Below, piece by piece: positions 51,813 through 61,921 of a DNA stretch of 64,000 nt (position 1 is the stretch's first letter; every line of letters starts with the position of its first letter). The notes under the pieces were generated by a model that saw only the letters and a list, made by a program, of their open reading frames with translations, was not told the origin of the DNA and ran no database searches. The DNA is taken from contig CM076261.1 in assembly GCA_038380795.1 (NCBI GenBank), forward strand, positions 35,303,866 through 35,367,865, in the 5' to 3' direction. The stretch comes from Pyrocephalus nanus. Its lineage: Eukaryota; Chordata; Aves; Passeriformes; Tyrannidae. The translations under genes and the position numbers were made by a program.

Positions 51813-53279
51813 ATGACTTATATTTCACAGTAATATTATTCGTCTTTAACAGTGTAATAATAACCTCTATTAGTAGCATATTATTACCACCATGCAATAA
51901 CAGCATGGGTAATAATAGTCACTCTGGGATTAATAATATACAAATTTCAGGAGTCAGCACTGCATGACAGAATTAACAAAAAAAATACTTCTTTATATTA
52001 TCTTGCATATTGCTCAAATACAAATATTTAGTTAAGAACATTTAATACAATATGAATATAAATATCACTATTTAGTATTTTCTACTTTGAGGACGACAGT
52101 ATCGATATTTCAAACTGCTAGCATTTCATTAAATACTCAAATTAGTTAGCTATAGTTCAATATCTTACAGAAGTACTATCTTTATGATGATATTATAGTA
52201 ACAGTACATAGCAAAAGATGTAGCTGCTCATTTATATGACATGCATATATATATAAAAAATCTATATACACTCCAAAAAAAAAATAAAAAAAAAAGGCTT
52301 TATTAATGTAAACTGTAAAAATCAACAGATTGGTAGTCTAAAGTAAATTCATTTGTGATTGGATGTCATGTGCTCAAACGGTTAAGAACAATACAGAAGA
52401 ACCATGTTGTATGTACCCAAAACATGATAAAAATAACAATCATATGCAAAGTTGTAGTTACTACCATAGCCCAGTTATGTAATATCCCCTGCTAACATGA
52501 GAACAGTAAATTATGTGATGTTCTATATGTTCTTGTCATGGAAGCAAGATGAGAACAGAATTTCTTTTATGATCATTTTCCAAAAGAATGTCATCCCAAC
52601 ACAGCACTCTTGTCATTTGCTTGGGGTGACATTCATGTTTCTCCACAGGCCTGAATACTTTTCTGACTTGGATTCCTTTGCTGAACTGTCCTAGACTAGA
52701 TAGGAAATTTGTAAGACATCAGAAAAAAAGAATTTAATATCCAGTAAATTATTAAGCAGAGGAAAAAATAAAAAAAGAAGAGTGGCAATCAGAGACGTAG
52801 ATCCTTATCTGTGCATTTTCCAGCAGCTGCAATTGTGGGACCTGAATCTATCATCTCAATGTAAAAAAAAAAAAAAAAAAAGGCCTCTGTTTAAGACTGT
52901 AAAAGTATACTTCGATAAAAAGAGTATCCATATGTAAGCAGGGATTAAATCCAAATATTTGAGAGGAATTAGAGATTACTGCTTAACTGGATGTCTAAAT
53001 CAGCCTTAACTAACCTACAGAACAGCTGTGGTGTCTTTGTGAGATAGAGCTCTGTGTTATGTAAAATGGCAAGCTGATTGCTCTTGTTTCACGTGGCTGA
53101 TGTTAATCACTTTAAATGACTTCCTTTTTTTAATTTATAAACTGATATAGTCATCTGAAATATAGTGGGCAAGAAAAGACCCCCAGAGAATGCACATTTT
53201 CCTTGGGAACTATTGTTGAATATTACTTGCAATTCTGGGAGGGTTTTTTTAAAGCTTTTATTTGCCCAGCTGAGGAGGA

Positions 53280-53348
53280 TCTGTTAACCTGCTATATTAG
53301 ATACCTGTGAAGATTCAGGCCCAGAGAGAAAATTCCACTTGGAGCAGT
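53280..53348. repeat. 69-bp direct repeat, copy 1
   Basis: This segment (starting TCTGTTAACCTGC, ending CACTTGGAGCAGT) matches 54,785-54,853 in the same orientation with 8 mismatches in 69 and no gap. The last 29 bases, from CAGAGAGAAAATTCC on, are identical. No known repeat family is recognised. Confidence 0.9.
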
Positions 53349-54784
53349 CTTGGAGGAAGAGGAACTTTCATCCTGGAATAACTCATATACATGTAGACTC
53401 ATGCATATGTAGAAGTGCACTCCCATATCTACAGGTTCAGCATGCAAGATGTGCTGCCCTGGCTCCTAAATGGTGAAGAAAAATGAGACTGTGCCACTAT
53501 AGACTTATCCCATACTGTTTCCCAGACATAACACATTGCTTATTCTCTCCCTGGGCTAGCAAGTCCCTGTACTACCAGATATAACTTTTACTCTGGTAGC
53601 TTGCTTATTAAAGATTTATACTAATTCATATCCTACTGATATAATAAAAACAAGGTAAAACAGATTTCTTATTGCATTTTTCTGTTTTTAAATTCTGGTG
53701 AATTTGAAAAGTACCCAGCATTCCTCTTCTGAAATCAACAGTCATACATTAAGAAATGTTACATTTACAATGGGATTGACCTCAATTTACCCCCTCCCTT
53801 TTCTGTGCATCTCTACATTCTAACAAAATTGTACGTTTTTGCATTAATTTTTTTTTCCTTTTTTGACCTTGTTTTACACTGAAAGAAATAACTTTCATGA
53901 AAAATTTTGAAAGTGTTGTGCCCATTTTCTTTTTTCTGTGTAGGGCACTATTCGTCTGGCAAGATCAAGAAATTTTGAAATGAAAATATTATCTCACACC
54001 ATTTCTCTTTCTTTGGAAAATTCATTTATGTTGTTTGATTTAGCTTAGAAAGTATTTCATAAAGATATTAAACAGATTGACTAACATCCTAATTATCTTA
54101 TAGATCAGAACTGAAAAATACTAATAGTACATTGGTGTTTTATAAAAATATTTCAAGTTGTTTACAGACGCTCTTGACCATAAGAAAAAGCATAGCACTG
54201 AAAATACATGATAAAGGACATGTATTGAGGATGTGAGCCTGATAAACTCAAAATTATGCTAAAAATAAGTGTATCTAAAGCAGAGGAAAATATTAATTAA
54301 TTCCACTTTTGTTTAGAATTTTGCTGGGTTTTAATTTTGTATTTGAACTGTATTACAGAAGTTGATTTGACAGCCACATGTAAAATAAAATATATCCAGA
54401 AACTCCATTGGAATAGACATGTAGATAACTCTGTCAATAATCTAGAAATGCAGTTTGTTGTGAGGAAAAAAACATACAGGGAAAATGCAAGTAGCCACTA
54501 GTACACATCTCAATACTTTAAATTTTCATGGAAGTCTCTTTTATGTATCAGATGGGAGATCAATTAGAACTTTACATACTTTATTTAATCCTATACCTTT
54601 TAATGCAAACAATGCCATCATTCCAAATATTCCATCCAGAAGAGCATTTTATAGCCCTACAGTACGTATAAAGAACACCACAGATTTGTTTCCCTTATGA
54701 AATTTAAAAACTTCAAAGCAAAGGTATTGTTGTTGCATTCAAAATTCTGTATAAGGTCCAAAAGTATGCACAGTTTGCAGAGTA

Positions 54785-54853
54785 TCTGTTAACATCCTAT
54801 AGTAGATACTCATGAAGATTCAGGTGCAGAGAGAAAATTCCACTTGGAGCAGT
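54785..54853. repeat. 69-bp direct repeat, copy 2
   Basis: Second copy of the repeat at 53,280-53,348, about 1.5 kb downstream. It ends exactly at GGAGCAGT, after which an AT-rich palindromic stretch begins. Neither copy has coding potential. Confidence 0.9.
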
Positions 54854-54854
54854 G

Positions 54855-54926
54855 GAATATATTTATATAGATATTTATATATAGATATATCTATCTATAT
54901 CTATAGATAGATATTTATAGATATAT
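54855..54926. repeat. AT-rich (TATC/GATA) repeat with palindrome
   Basis: The tract is a mix of ATAT, TATC and GATA units. At 54,887-54,914 it is an almost perfect palindrome with two 13-base arms (ATATCTATCTATA and its complement) round TC. It could form a hairpin or cruciform. Confidence 0.9.
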
Positions 54927-56240
54927 AATTAAAGCCAACAATTTACTGTTAGCAAAGCCTTAATAATCTAGATACAATTATTACAGGAAAAAAAAGAAAT
55001 AATAGTAATGCAGGTGGAGTACTTATTATCAGAAAAAGTCACAATGATAACAATAATGCAATTAAAATTGTAACTGACTTACTAGTTTCTAGCACTTTTC
55101 CAGGTGTTATGCTTACCTTTTTTTGATTCTCTAAGTCTTGGAATCAGTGACTTCACACTAGTGTTAGCGCTAGTGTTAGTGTTAGTGGTGGAGTTTGCTA
55201 CTCTGAGTGGACACTATCTGGAGTCCTTCATTGGGAGCATTATGATGTTCATAATGACAGCTTCTTCTCCTCTTCCTTTTTTTTTTTTTTTTAATTCCTT
55301 ATTTTCTGCCTAGGGTAAATTTCAAATCCTTTTATACTTTTATCTCTCTTTATACTTACAACACCGTTTTGCATCCAAATTTACTATATATGGTGGACTT
55401 TACATGTCATATGCAGTGTGCTCAGCCCTGGGTCTGCATTTCTAAAACTGACTGTTGGAGAGTTTTTGGCAGTTGTGGGATCTCCAGTGCCAAGCCCGCA
55501 TGTCCTCTGTCTTCATCCCATGCAGATTGCTCTACACCATATCTTCAGTGGGGTGAGTAAACCTACCATGGAATAACTGCACTACATGTTCTTCACAGAA
55601 TGCTTCACATTATTATGGAAATATCTGGTAGCTATTCTTACAATTTTTGCCTTTAAAATCTTGACTACTATTATATGCTCTTTGAAGCTTTGTTAAATAA
55701 TCACACTTGAAAGTAATGCATAAGTAAATCACCAGTTAAGTTTCATCAGCTTGTTGAGTCAGTTATCTGTAGATGAAAAAAGACAATTTTGCTTCTTTGA
55801 GGGAAAGCTGAGAAAATATATTCTGCAGATTAATTTAACTAAAGCAAGCAGCACCTTGCTAGGATGATCAAGAAGTTGTATACCACATTGTCATTTTAGT
55901 CTAAAAGAACCCTCCGGGAATATTCAAACTAAAAAGAAAAAGGTGTGAAATGTACTGCAATTAAACTACAATAGTATATTACCATTACTACTTGATTTTT
56001 AAAATCATTGCACTATGGTTGCATTGCATTCATCTCTTATATGACAATAATGTGGTCAAAATGTTGGAAGTTGGTTAGTATTAAATGAGACTCCATCAAT
56101 ATACTAATGTACCAGAGCTCCATTTGCCTTATGCTAGTGGGCTATAAACAAACAAACAAATAAATTCCTAGTTCTAGAGGTTCATTTGTGCTCTTAATGA
56201 ATACTGGCCTGTGACTTCTTTTTTTAGGGAAGGGAAAAAT

Positions 56241-56455
56241 AGAATCATAGAATCATAGAATCATAGAATTAACTGGGTTGGAGGAGACCTCCAAGATCAT
56301 CAAGTCCAACCCTTGATCCAACCCCACTGTGATTACCAGATCATGGCACTCAGTGCCACATCCAGCCTCGTCTTAAAAATCTCCAGGGACGGTGAATCCA
56401 CCAACTCTCCGGGCAGGCCATTCCAATGCCTGATCACTCTCTCTGTAAAGAATTC
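56241..56455 (-). mobile_element. CR1 3' tail with three clean octamers (minus strand)
   Basis: The inverted tail AGAATCATAGAATCATAGAA holds three near-perfect octamers. The UTR follows with GGTTGGAGGAGACCTCCAAG, ATCATCAAGTCCAACCCTTG and CACTCAGTGCCACATCCAGC. It matches, in reverse complement, the UTR of the 14,540-16,257 copy (GATCTCAGAGGTCCTTTCCA) and not that of the other CR1s. Together with its clean tail this suggests a young subfamily. About 215 bases long. Confidence 0.9.
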
Positions 56456-58668
56456 CAAGAAGCTTCTGCAAAATGTTCAACAGCAGTAAGCAAAGGAATA
56501 TAATAGTCTACAAATGTGTACATGTTTATGTCATGTTAGTCTTCATTGTTTTTAAAAGGTGCATGCTGCCTTCCAAGATTTGGCTTTAACTAACATTGGT
56601 TTTCATGGAACCCAGGCACATGCACTGATTTTTACTACTTATCAGGTTTTTTTTTCAAACCTCTGGATTACTAAGTGTAATCTCTATTGCTTCGTACATG
56701 AAGTGAGGCAAATAACATGTTAAGCTCCATATGCAAGTTCTGCTCAAATTCTCATAAATTGCACATATATTTCCTCTCTGTACTACCTTTTGAAAATGAA
56801 GTGCTTTCATTACTCTCTCATAGGAATAGACAATCTTTTGTCATTTTCTTGTCTGTTCATCTGTCTCCCTGTAAATCTTTTTTTAGTTTAACAGGAAAGA
56901 AAAAAAATGAACATTGTATCTTGCAACACATTGTCAAATAAATCTTTCAAAAAAATGAGGAATATAAGTCATTGCTTGACTAAAAAATGTATATGACTTC
57001 TGTAAAATGATACTGCCCATGCCTAACTAATAGATTTTATAAAAAGTGTATGCTTATAAAAATATTCAGGTCAAGATAATAACAGAACTGATGAATGGTA
57101 TGTTCCATTAACTTGAAAACACTATGTACTGAACCTCTCACCTTTTAGAATTCTAACCCATTTTTCAGGAAACCAAGTCTCACTTGTACTAATCTGTAAC
57201 AGGTCCTTTAAATCTTAGTCTAGCACACGTTGCCATAGTTAAATGGACCAAACCAAAATGACAGCTGTAGTTCACTGTACTCAATTAAATGATCAAACAA
57301 AAGTAGGACACAGGATCAAGTAATGAACAAAAATATTATCCTACCAAAGTTTATCTTAAATATACTTCCCTATGCCACTTTTTCCTTTTTTATAGTGCTT
57401 TCCAAATAGCTTTCAAGTTTATTTTCACTATTTTCCTTACCGCTTTACTTTGTTACTTATTTATATTTCGTATTGTCATGTTTGTATTATGACTTTTTTC
57501 AAGTCCTTTGATTTGAAGGTATCAACTTAAAGAGAACTCCCTATTTATAGAACTACTACTTTGGTCACATAGGTACTAGTATTATGAAGTATGTGATCAC
57601 GCAGTGAAACATCTGCAATCAAATCATAGAGTGATAACCAGGTTTAGATAAAGATGTTTTAAAGGATTAAACCCTTGAAATGGAGATTATAGTATTCTGT
57701 AAGATTGGAGTGATTACTTATCACTTATCATTTTTTCTGTAGTATTAAAGATTGAAATTTTTGTCAAGACGTTGGGCATAATGAACAAAATGAATAATAT
57801 ATTATCTTTAAAAAAGAAAGAACATTAAATACTGTTTTCATGTAACTTGAAATTTTTTGTATGGTCTCCATTCTGAAGGATATGAAAGCACGGTTATGAA
57901 AAAACTTGCTTTGATTCCTTCTTTATGTACATTTTTGATCGTGGGTAAAATTTTGATTTATTGCACATATATGTAACTTACTTTGCCATTTATATATAAA
58001 TAAGTTTAATAATAATAGTGATTAAAAACTTTATTGTACATTACACAGATTATCATTTTTCACAGCACTAAAATGCAGTTGTGTATAAAGCCCCTTGGAA
58101 GCATGTGTATACTTGTGTGCATAAACACTTTTATCACTATTGAAAATGTAGGAAAAGTTTCAAGTGGGCAAAGATAACCACACTGAAATATTTCTGGCAA
58201 AAAAGGGGTTTGGATTTTTTTCCAATCACCTTTTATCAAGGATGGTGTGGATATGCTTCAGGCATAAATCTGTTGGAAAAAAAATGTTTAAAAAAAAATT
58301 GTCATATTTCTCAGGCTGATTTGAACAAGGAGAAGGTTATCTGTGTATCATAAAACTATCCATTTTCAGGACAAATAAAAGAAATTTATTTTTCATCTTT
58401 TTCACATCAAAAGTAAGTGCAAGTTGTGAAATTACTAAGTAAGATTTTACTATAAAAAATGCTGCAACTGAAAGGCCCTGAACTCACAAGGTGATGCTCT
58501 TGGAACCTGAAGCAGTATGCTAAGTTAAAATAAAACTATGAAAAAACAAAGCTGTTTTCTAAATGTTTGATTCTAGGGTAGAAAAAATAAAAAGGCTACA
58601 TGGATACAGAGATGATTTGCAGAATAGTAAATGTATTTAAACAAATAAAATGGTCTTTGCAGTTCTAT
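56456..58668. other. AT-rich DNA, no gene recognised
   Basis: This lies between the young CR1 tail and the broken retrovirus. Upstream exons of the DUF4537-like gene were looked for here and not found. Confidence 0.5.
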
Positions 58669-58770
58669 CTACATAATCCTATCTACAGGGCTATCTACAG
58701 GAATTTTTGGTAACTTTTTGGGTTTTTTCCCACCCATGGGAGCAGAGATTTTGCTTTTTCTCTGACCCAT
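58669..58770 (-). pseudogene. Truncated gag start of the ERV
   Basis: A 33-codon frame begins Met-Gly-Gln, the N-terminal myristoylation-type start common in gammaretrovirus-like Gag, and is rich in Lys, Pro and Ser. It ends at a stop at 58,669-58,671. The last part coincides with a short threefold repeat of CTATCTACA (+ strand, 58,664-58,700). Beyond it the DNA returns to AT-rich sequence with no capsid, protease, pol or env remnants. The element is therefore broken just after the start of gag. The match is to general gag features only; no specific virus is identified. Codon reading upstream of this Met stays open for 33 more codons without gag character, so the MGQ Met is preferred as the start. 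Confidence 0.5.
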
Positions 58771-59175
58771 ATTCTGAGGTGCCCTCTTACACTCACACAA
58801 ACGCGTCCCACCGTCTGTGACCTGGCCTCTCGCGAGGAACAGGAACTGCACAGTTTTGGCGGTCCACACTCAGGTCGTTCCAATGAAAGTCTCGCACACT
58901 GCACCCCAGGATCCCGCCCCCGATCGACCGGTTCTCTCGCGTTATACTTACTTTGTTCTGACGTCTTCGGTTGACCTTTGTGCACAAAGTTTTAAGGGGG
59001 GAACCTGCAGGAACTTCTTTTTTGCTTGTTTATGGGAACCTCGTAGGGTTCAAAAATAAAGTCCAGGTTTTTCGTTCCACCGCAGAAGTCCAATATGGGG
59101 CTGTCCGAAAAATAATGACAGGGGCACCCTGTCCCTATCTAGGAGTTCCGCGAGGAAGAAAAAAAAATGCAGGAC
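58771..59175 (-). mobile_element. ERV leader with splice donor
   Basis: About 405 bases separate the primer-binding site from the presumed gag start, a normal length for a gammaretrovirus-like leader. A consensus donor, AAA|GTAAGT, lies at 58,946-58,955 on the minus strand, where a major splice donor for a spliced env message would sit. The leader is GC- and CpG-richer than its surroundings (several CGCG sites near 58,825-58,945), which also fits a retroviral insert in AT-rich DNA. A poly-pyrimidine run of about 20 bases lies near 59,150-59,170 on the minus strand. No insertion or deletion can be assessed without a relative for comparison. Confidence 0.55.
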
Positions 59176-59193
59176 TTCCTGGCCAACGCACCA
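59176..59193 (-). other. tRNA-Gly-type primer-binding site of the ERV
   Basis: The + strand reads TTCCTGGCCAACGCACCA, which equals the 3' end of a vertebrate tRNA-Gly (UCC type, TTCCCGGCCAACGCACCA) with one mismatch in 18. On the minus strand it therefore starts TGGTGCGTTGG, as a retroviral primer-binding site should, directly downstream of the LTR end. The tRNA sequence is from memory. The rest of a tRNA gene is absent, so this is not a tRNA gene. Confidence 0.65.
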
Positions 59194-59440
59194 AGGAATT
59201 GTTATAAGTTACTAACAAAAGCCGGCCTGCAAAGCTGCAATGAAGAAATAGTTTATTATAAAAGCATTAAAAACAAGCAAAAAAGATCGGTGCACTGGGC
59301 TGCCTCTCTGGGCAAGTCAGCCCCGACTGATCAATTTTCCCTCCTTTTTGTACCATTTTGGCCTCCGTATTTTGCAATCCGAGGTCTGGAGAACACATAC
59401 GTGAGTTTCAGTAGCTGCTCAGGGCTGCAGTTTCACTAGA
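59194..59440 (-). mobile_element. Endogenous retrovirus LTR (5' LTR, outer end unclear)
   Basis: On the minus strand this segment has the layout of an LTR 3' half. An AATAAA signal lies at 59,252-59,257 (complement of TTTATT). A short R/U5-like stretch follows and ends in a CA about 6 bases before the primer-binding site. The outer (U3) end could be the TG near 59,436 or the one near 59,396, and neither can be confirmed. No second LTR was found, so target-site duplication and age cannot be read. The element lies upstream of, and antisense to, the DUF4537-like pseudogene. Confidence 0.5.
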
Positions 59441-59918
59441 TGATCTTATTTTTGTTCTGGCGCCAAAGTCAGACATAAGATGTTTATTGGGATTTGAATT
59501 TTACAAGGAAAGTTTATTCTGTTTGCTTCTTTCCTGGAAGAAGGATTACTTTGTCTAGGGTTCTTTTCTTGAGTTCCTGGAAGGGCTAATTCCTTGTTAG
59601 GTAATCCAGTTACCTTAAGAAAAGATTGTGTATTTCTTTGTCTGTCTTTGGATTGGAATTTCCTGGCAAACAGTGTCATATGTTTTACTGGAAAAGGGGT
59701 TTGTTACCAAAAAGGAAATATACCATTAATTTTACTACAGAAAGAAAAAAATACAGAAAGTTATGATTACAGAGAAATTACAAGTATTCAGTTAATTCAT
59801 TACAAAAGACAGTTATTGCAGTGTGCTCCATATTGATTTAGTTTGTTTTCATTGCAGTAAGTTGCAGAAGTTCTGTTGCCAAAGTCTTTATTACTTCTTG
59901 TATTTTTGTTTTCCACAG
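59441..59918. other. DNA between the ERV and exon A
   Basis: A minus-strand AATAAA (about 59,483) followed by TTTGGCGCCAGAAC (about 59,455-59,469) resembles a second LTR end and primer site, but the spacing is too short to be convincing. Otherwise nothing was recognised. Confidence 0.4.
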
Positions 59919-60096
59919 CTTTCCTGTTTGTGCATGGAACCCCTGTCCTCTTTGTGCACCCTCAATACCCTCAGCAAAAAGTCATTTCATTGATTCATCC
60001 CCAGAGGTTTCCAGTTTAGTGAGAGGGGCTCGTGTATTGGCAAGGAGAGAAACTGATGGCTATTAGTACCTGGGCCACATTGCCCAAGAGGTGAAG
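59919..60096 (+). pseudogene. Decayed exon A of a DUF4537-like gene
   Basis: This 178-bp exon follows a pyrimidine-rich acceptor (TTTTTGTTTTCCACAG, ending at 59,918) and ends at a GTAACT donor at 60,097. The first base completes a split codon; 59 codons follow and the exon ends on a codon boundary. The conserved part reads RVLARRETDGY, a stop, then YLGHIAQEVK, the pattern expected of the first Tudor-like strand block in DUF4537 proteins (family members include C11orf16 and VWA3-type proteins). The stop is TAG at 60,064-60,066, where an aromatic residue would be expected. The first ~30 codons are Cys/Pro/Ser-rich and less typical. Family assignment rests on my recall of the motif, not a search. 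The frame, splice sites and phase match with exon B are seen directly. No further upstream exon was found in the window. Confidence 0.7.
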
Positions 60097-61208
60097 GTAA
60101 CTATGTATTAGGAACTGTGCTGCAAGAGAATCTGTGGGTTTTTTCCCTGTTGTCCTCATTTCCCACCAGTCACATGCCCTTGTTGTGGGGTGGGTCTCCT
60201 ATGATACCAGGCACTTCATAACCACTGTTGTGTACCCACATCCTATTTTAATCTGTTACCAGATCACCTGGTGCTGACTGGCTGTTTACTGTGAGGAACC
60301 CTGCAAGAAGGAGGAGCCGGGAGATCAGTCCATTTTTCTAGTTATAAAAAGTTTTATTCAGAAACAAACAAAACAGGTCTCTTATCCCTGTTGTCTGCTT
60401 CTGCCCAGTCTAGCAGCAAAGACGGTTAGCTAAATAGCAACTATTAATCCAAAATGTCTGTCCCCAGGGTTCACTTCCTCTTTACCAAACTGAGAGCTTT
60501 CCTCGTTCTCTCCCATCTATGCTTCTGGGAACTGTGGGGTGATTTTGGATGCAGGCTTTCTTTAAAAACCCAGTTCATTCACAGTTTGCGGCTTGTTTAA
60601 CTGAACTTTGATGTTAGTGTAGGTGAGTCTCTAAGCTCCGGTGTGGAGTGGTATAGATGGGGACAGTTACAGGCACGAGTGGCATGATTGGAGTAGGAGC
60701 TGAAAGTATTATTTGTGTAAGTGCACTCACAGATCTGCAGACAAGGCTGAGATTTCAGTAATAGATCTTCCCCATACCTATTGCTGAAGGCTTAAATTAA
60801 AACATTTCAATTTTTGACAGTTATGACATTTTACTGGTTTGTTACCCTTCTGACTGCTGTATAGAGAACTGCATCATGCGCAGCAGTTTCTTTTGGCTAC
60901 TCATTTTCTTCTGGAGGTTTTCCTGGTGAAGTTCTGCCTTAGCACGCTAAATGTGTTCTCACTAAAATCTAAATCCAAAGCGAAAGGAAGAGAAAGGCTG
61001 TGAGCCCCCTTAAACCCCAGCATTTTATTTACTTTTAAATTCCAATATGGATGCAGGGCAGTGAAAAATCTGGTAGAAGAAGAAAGCTGCATTTCCAGAT
61101 CAGGTCCTGCTTCCTGGGGTTTCTGCCACTTCCCTCTTAGCGCTTAATGTTTGGCCGTTAATTGGACCCAGATGTCTACCTTGCAAACCACATGTTTTAC
61201 TCTTGTAG
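60097..61208 (+). other. Intron between exons A and B of the pseudogene
   Basis: A 1,112-bp phase-0 intron with GT...AG ends. It contains no further recognisable exon. On the minus strand near 60,345-60,360 there is an AATAAAA followed by a short GC-rich stretch that resembles the end of an LTR, but no paired LTR, primer site or coding remnant accompanies it. The 60,850-61,140 part is moderately GC-rich but not coding-like in any frame. Confidence 0.55.
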
Positions 61209-61437
61209 GGCTCCAGGGAATGCTTTGTAATTGAGTTTGACAAAAGTCGTGCTCAGAAAGGCAAGGTACAGCTCCGCCTGCAGGAAATGCCTCTCTATGA
61301 CATTCTCCACTACAAGGATGCCAGGAGACAGCGTCTCACTCCTGGAGCCAAGGTCTTGGCACCGTGGAAGGCTAGAGCTGAACGTTTTGGCCCCGGCACT
61401 GTGCTAAAGGTTGTGGAGAGCAAGGAGGCACATTTAG
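61209..61437 (+). pseudogene. Exon B of the DUF4537-like gene (open frame intact)
   Basis: This 229-bp exon lies between an acceptor (TTTTACTCTTGTAG, ending at 61,208) and a GTAGGG donor at 61,438. It starts on a codon boundary, matching the phase-0 end of exon A, and ends one base into a codon. All 76 codons are open. The translation contains CFVIEFDKSRAQKGKVQLRL, then PLYDILHYKDARRQRLTPG and KVLAPWKARAERFGPGTVLK. The last piece is the hallmark 'VLAPW...RFGPGTVL' block of DUF4537 (Tudor-like) proteins, so this is the best-conserved part. Its composition is clearly richer in GC than the AT-rich flanks, as expected of coding DNA. The open frame runs past the donor to 61,757, but that tail has no coding character and is taken as intron. 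Biochemical function of the family is not established, and none is claimed. Confidence 0.78.
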
Positions 61438-61921
61438 GTAGGGGGCGTTTTGGTTTTCTGAGTAGCGCTGGACTCGCCAGAGGGGCTGGTCACTGTACAG
61501 GAAAGGGAACAGTCTCCATCCTGGAGAGTTCACCACCTGCTGCTTGGGTGTCTCTTCACTGTATTTGTGTCGCTGGCACTAAGCAGCCTGTTCTTTTTCA
61601 GTGTCAGAATTATTGCAGCTCCCAGAATGTATGTTTGCTTTGTTCTGTGAGTGAAAACTTCATGAAAAGCTGGGGGTTGGGCATGGCACCCTCCCAGCGC
61701 AAAGCAAAAAGTGTTCCTGGCCCTCATGAGTATTCACCTGATTGCCTGTCACTCTAGTTCCCTGCTATTTCAAGTGAGAATTTTGTTATCTCCCTTCTCC
61801 TCATAGGAAGTTCAAAAGAAGGTGACATTTTAAACTCATAAAGAAAAAAAATCATCAAAGATGTTACAAAACTGTCTGAAACACAAGTCATTATTTTGAC
61901 TCCAGCTTTCTGCTGCTAATT

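Larger units (their letters stand above)
51813..56240. other. AT-rich DNA with a duplicated segment
   Basis: Includes the 69-bp direct repeats, the GATA palindrome, A runs at 52,270-52,295 and 52,862-52,881, and a possible exon at 55,314-55,552. No gene is established. Confidence 0.5.

Noticed and set aside
55160..55195. Telomere-like TAGTGT repeat
   Set aside because: Few, imperfect copies of GTTAGT; no telomeric unit.
59176..59193. Partial tRNA-Gly gene
   Set aside because: Only the 18 bases of the 3' end are present; no T, anticodon or D arm precedes them.
59446..59492. Second retroviral LTR end and primer site (TTTGGCGCCAGAAC after AATAAA on the minus strand)
   Set aside because: Only about 14 bases separate the signals, the site matches no tRNA end well, and no LTR body is visible.
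60340..60370. AATAAAA on the minus strand as the end of another LTR
   Set aside because: No paired LTR, primer site or coding remnant; it lies within an intron and is one of many AT-rich motifs.
61438..61757. Extension of the exon B frame to 156 codons
   Set aside because: A GTAGGG donor at 61,438 and the phase match to exon C show the extension is intron.
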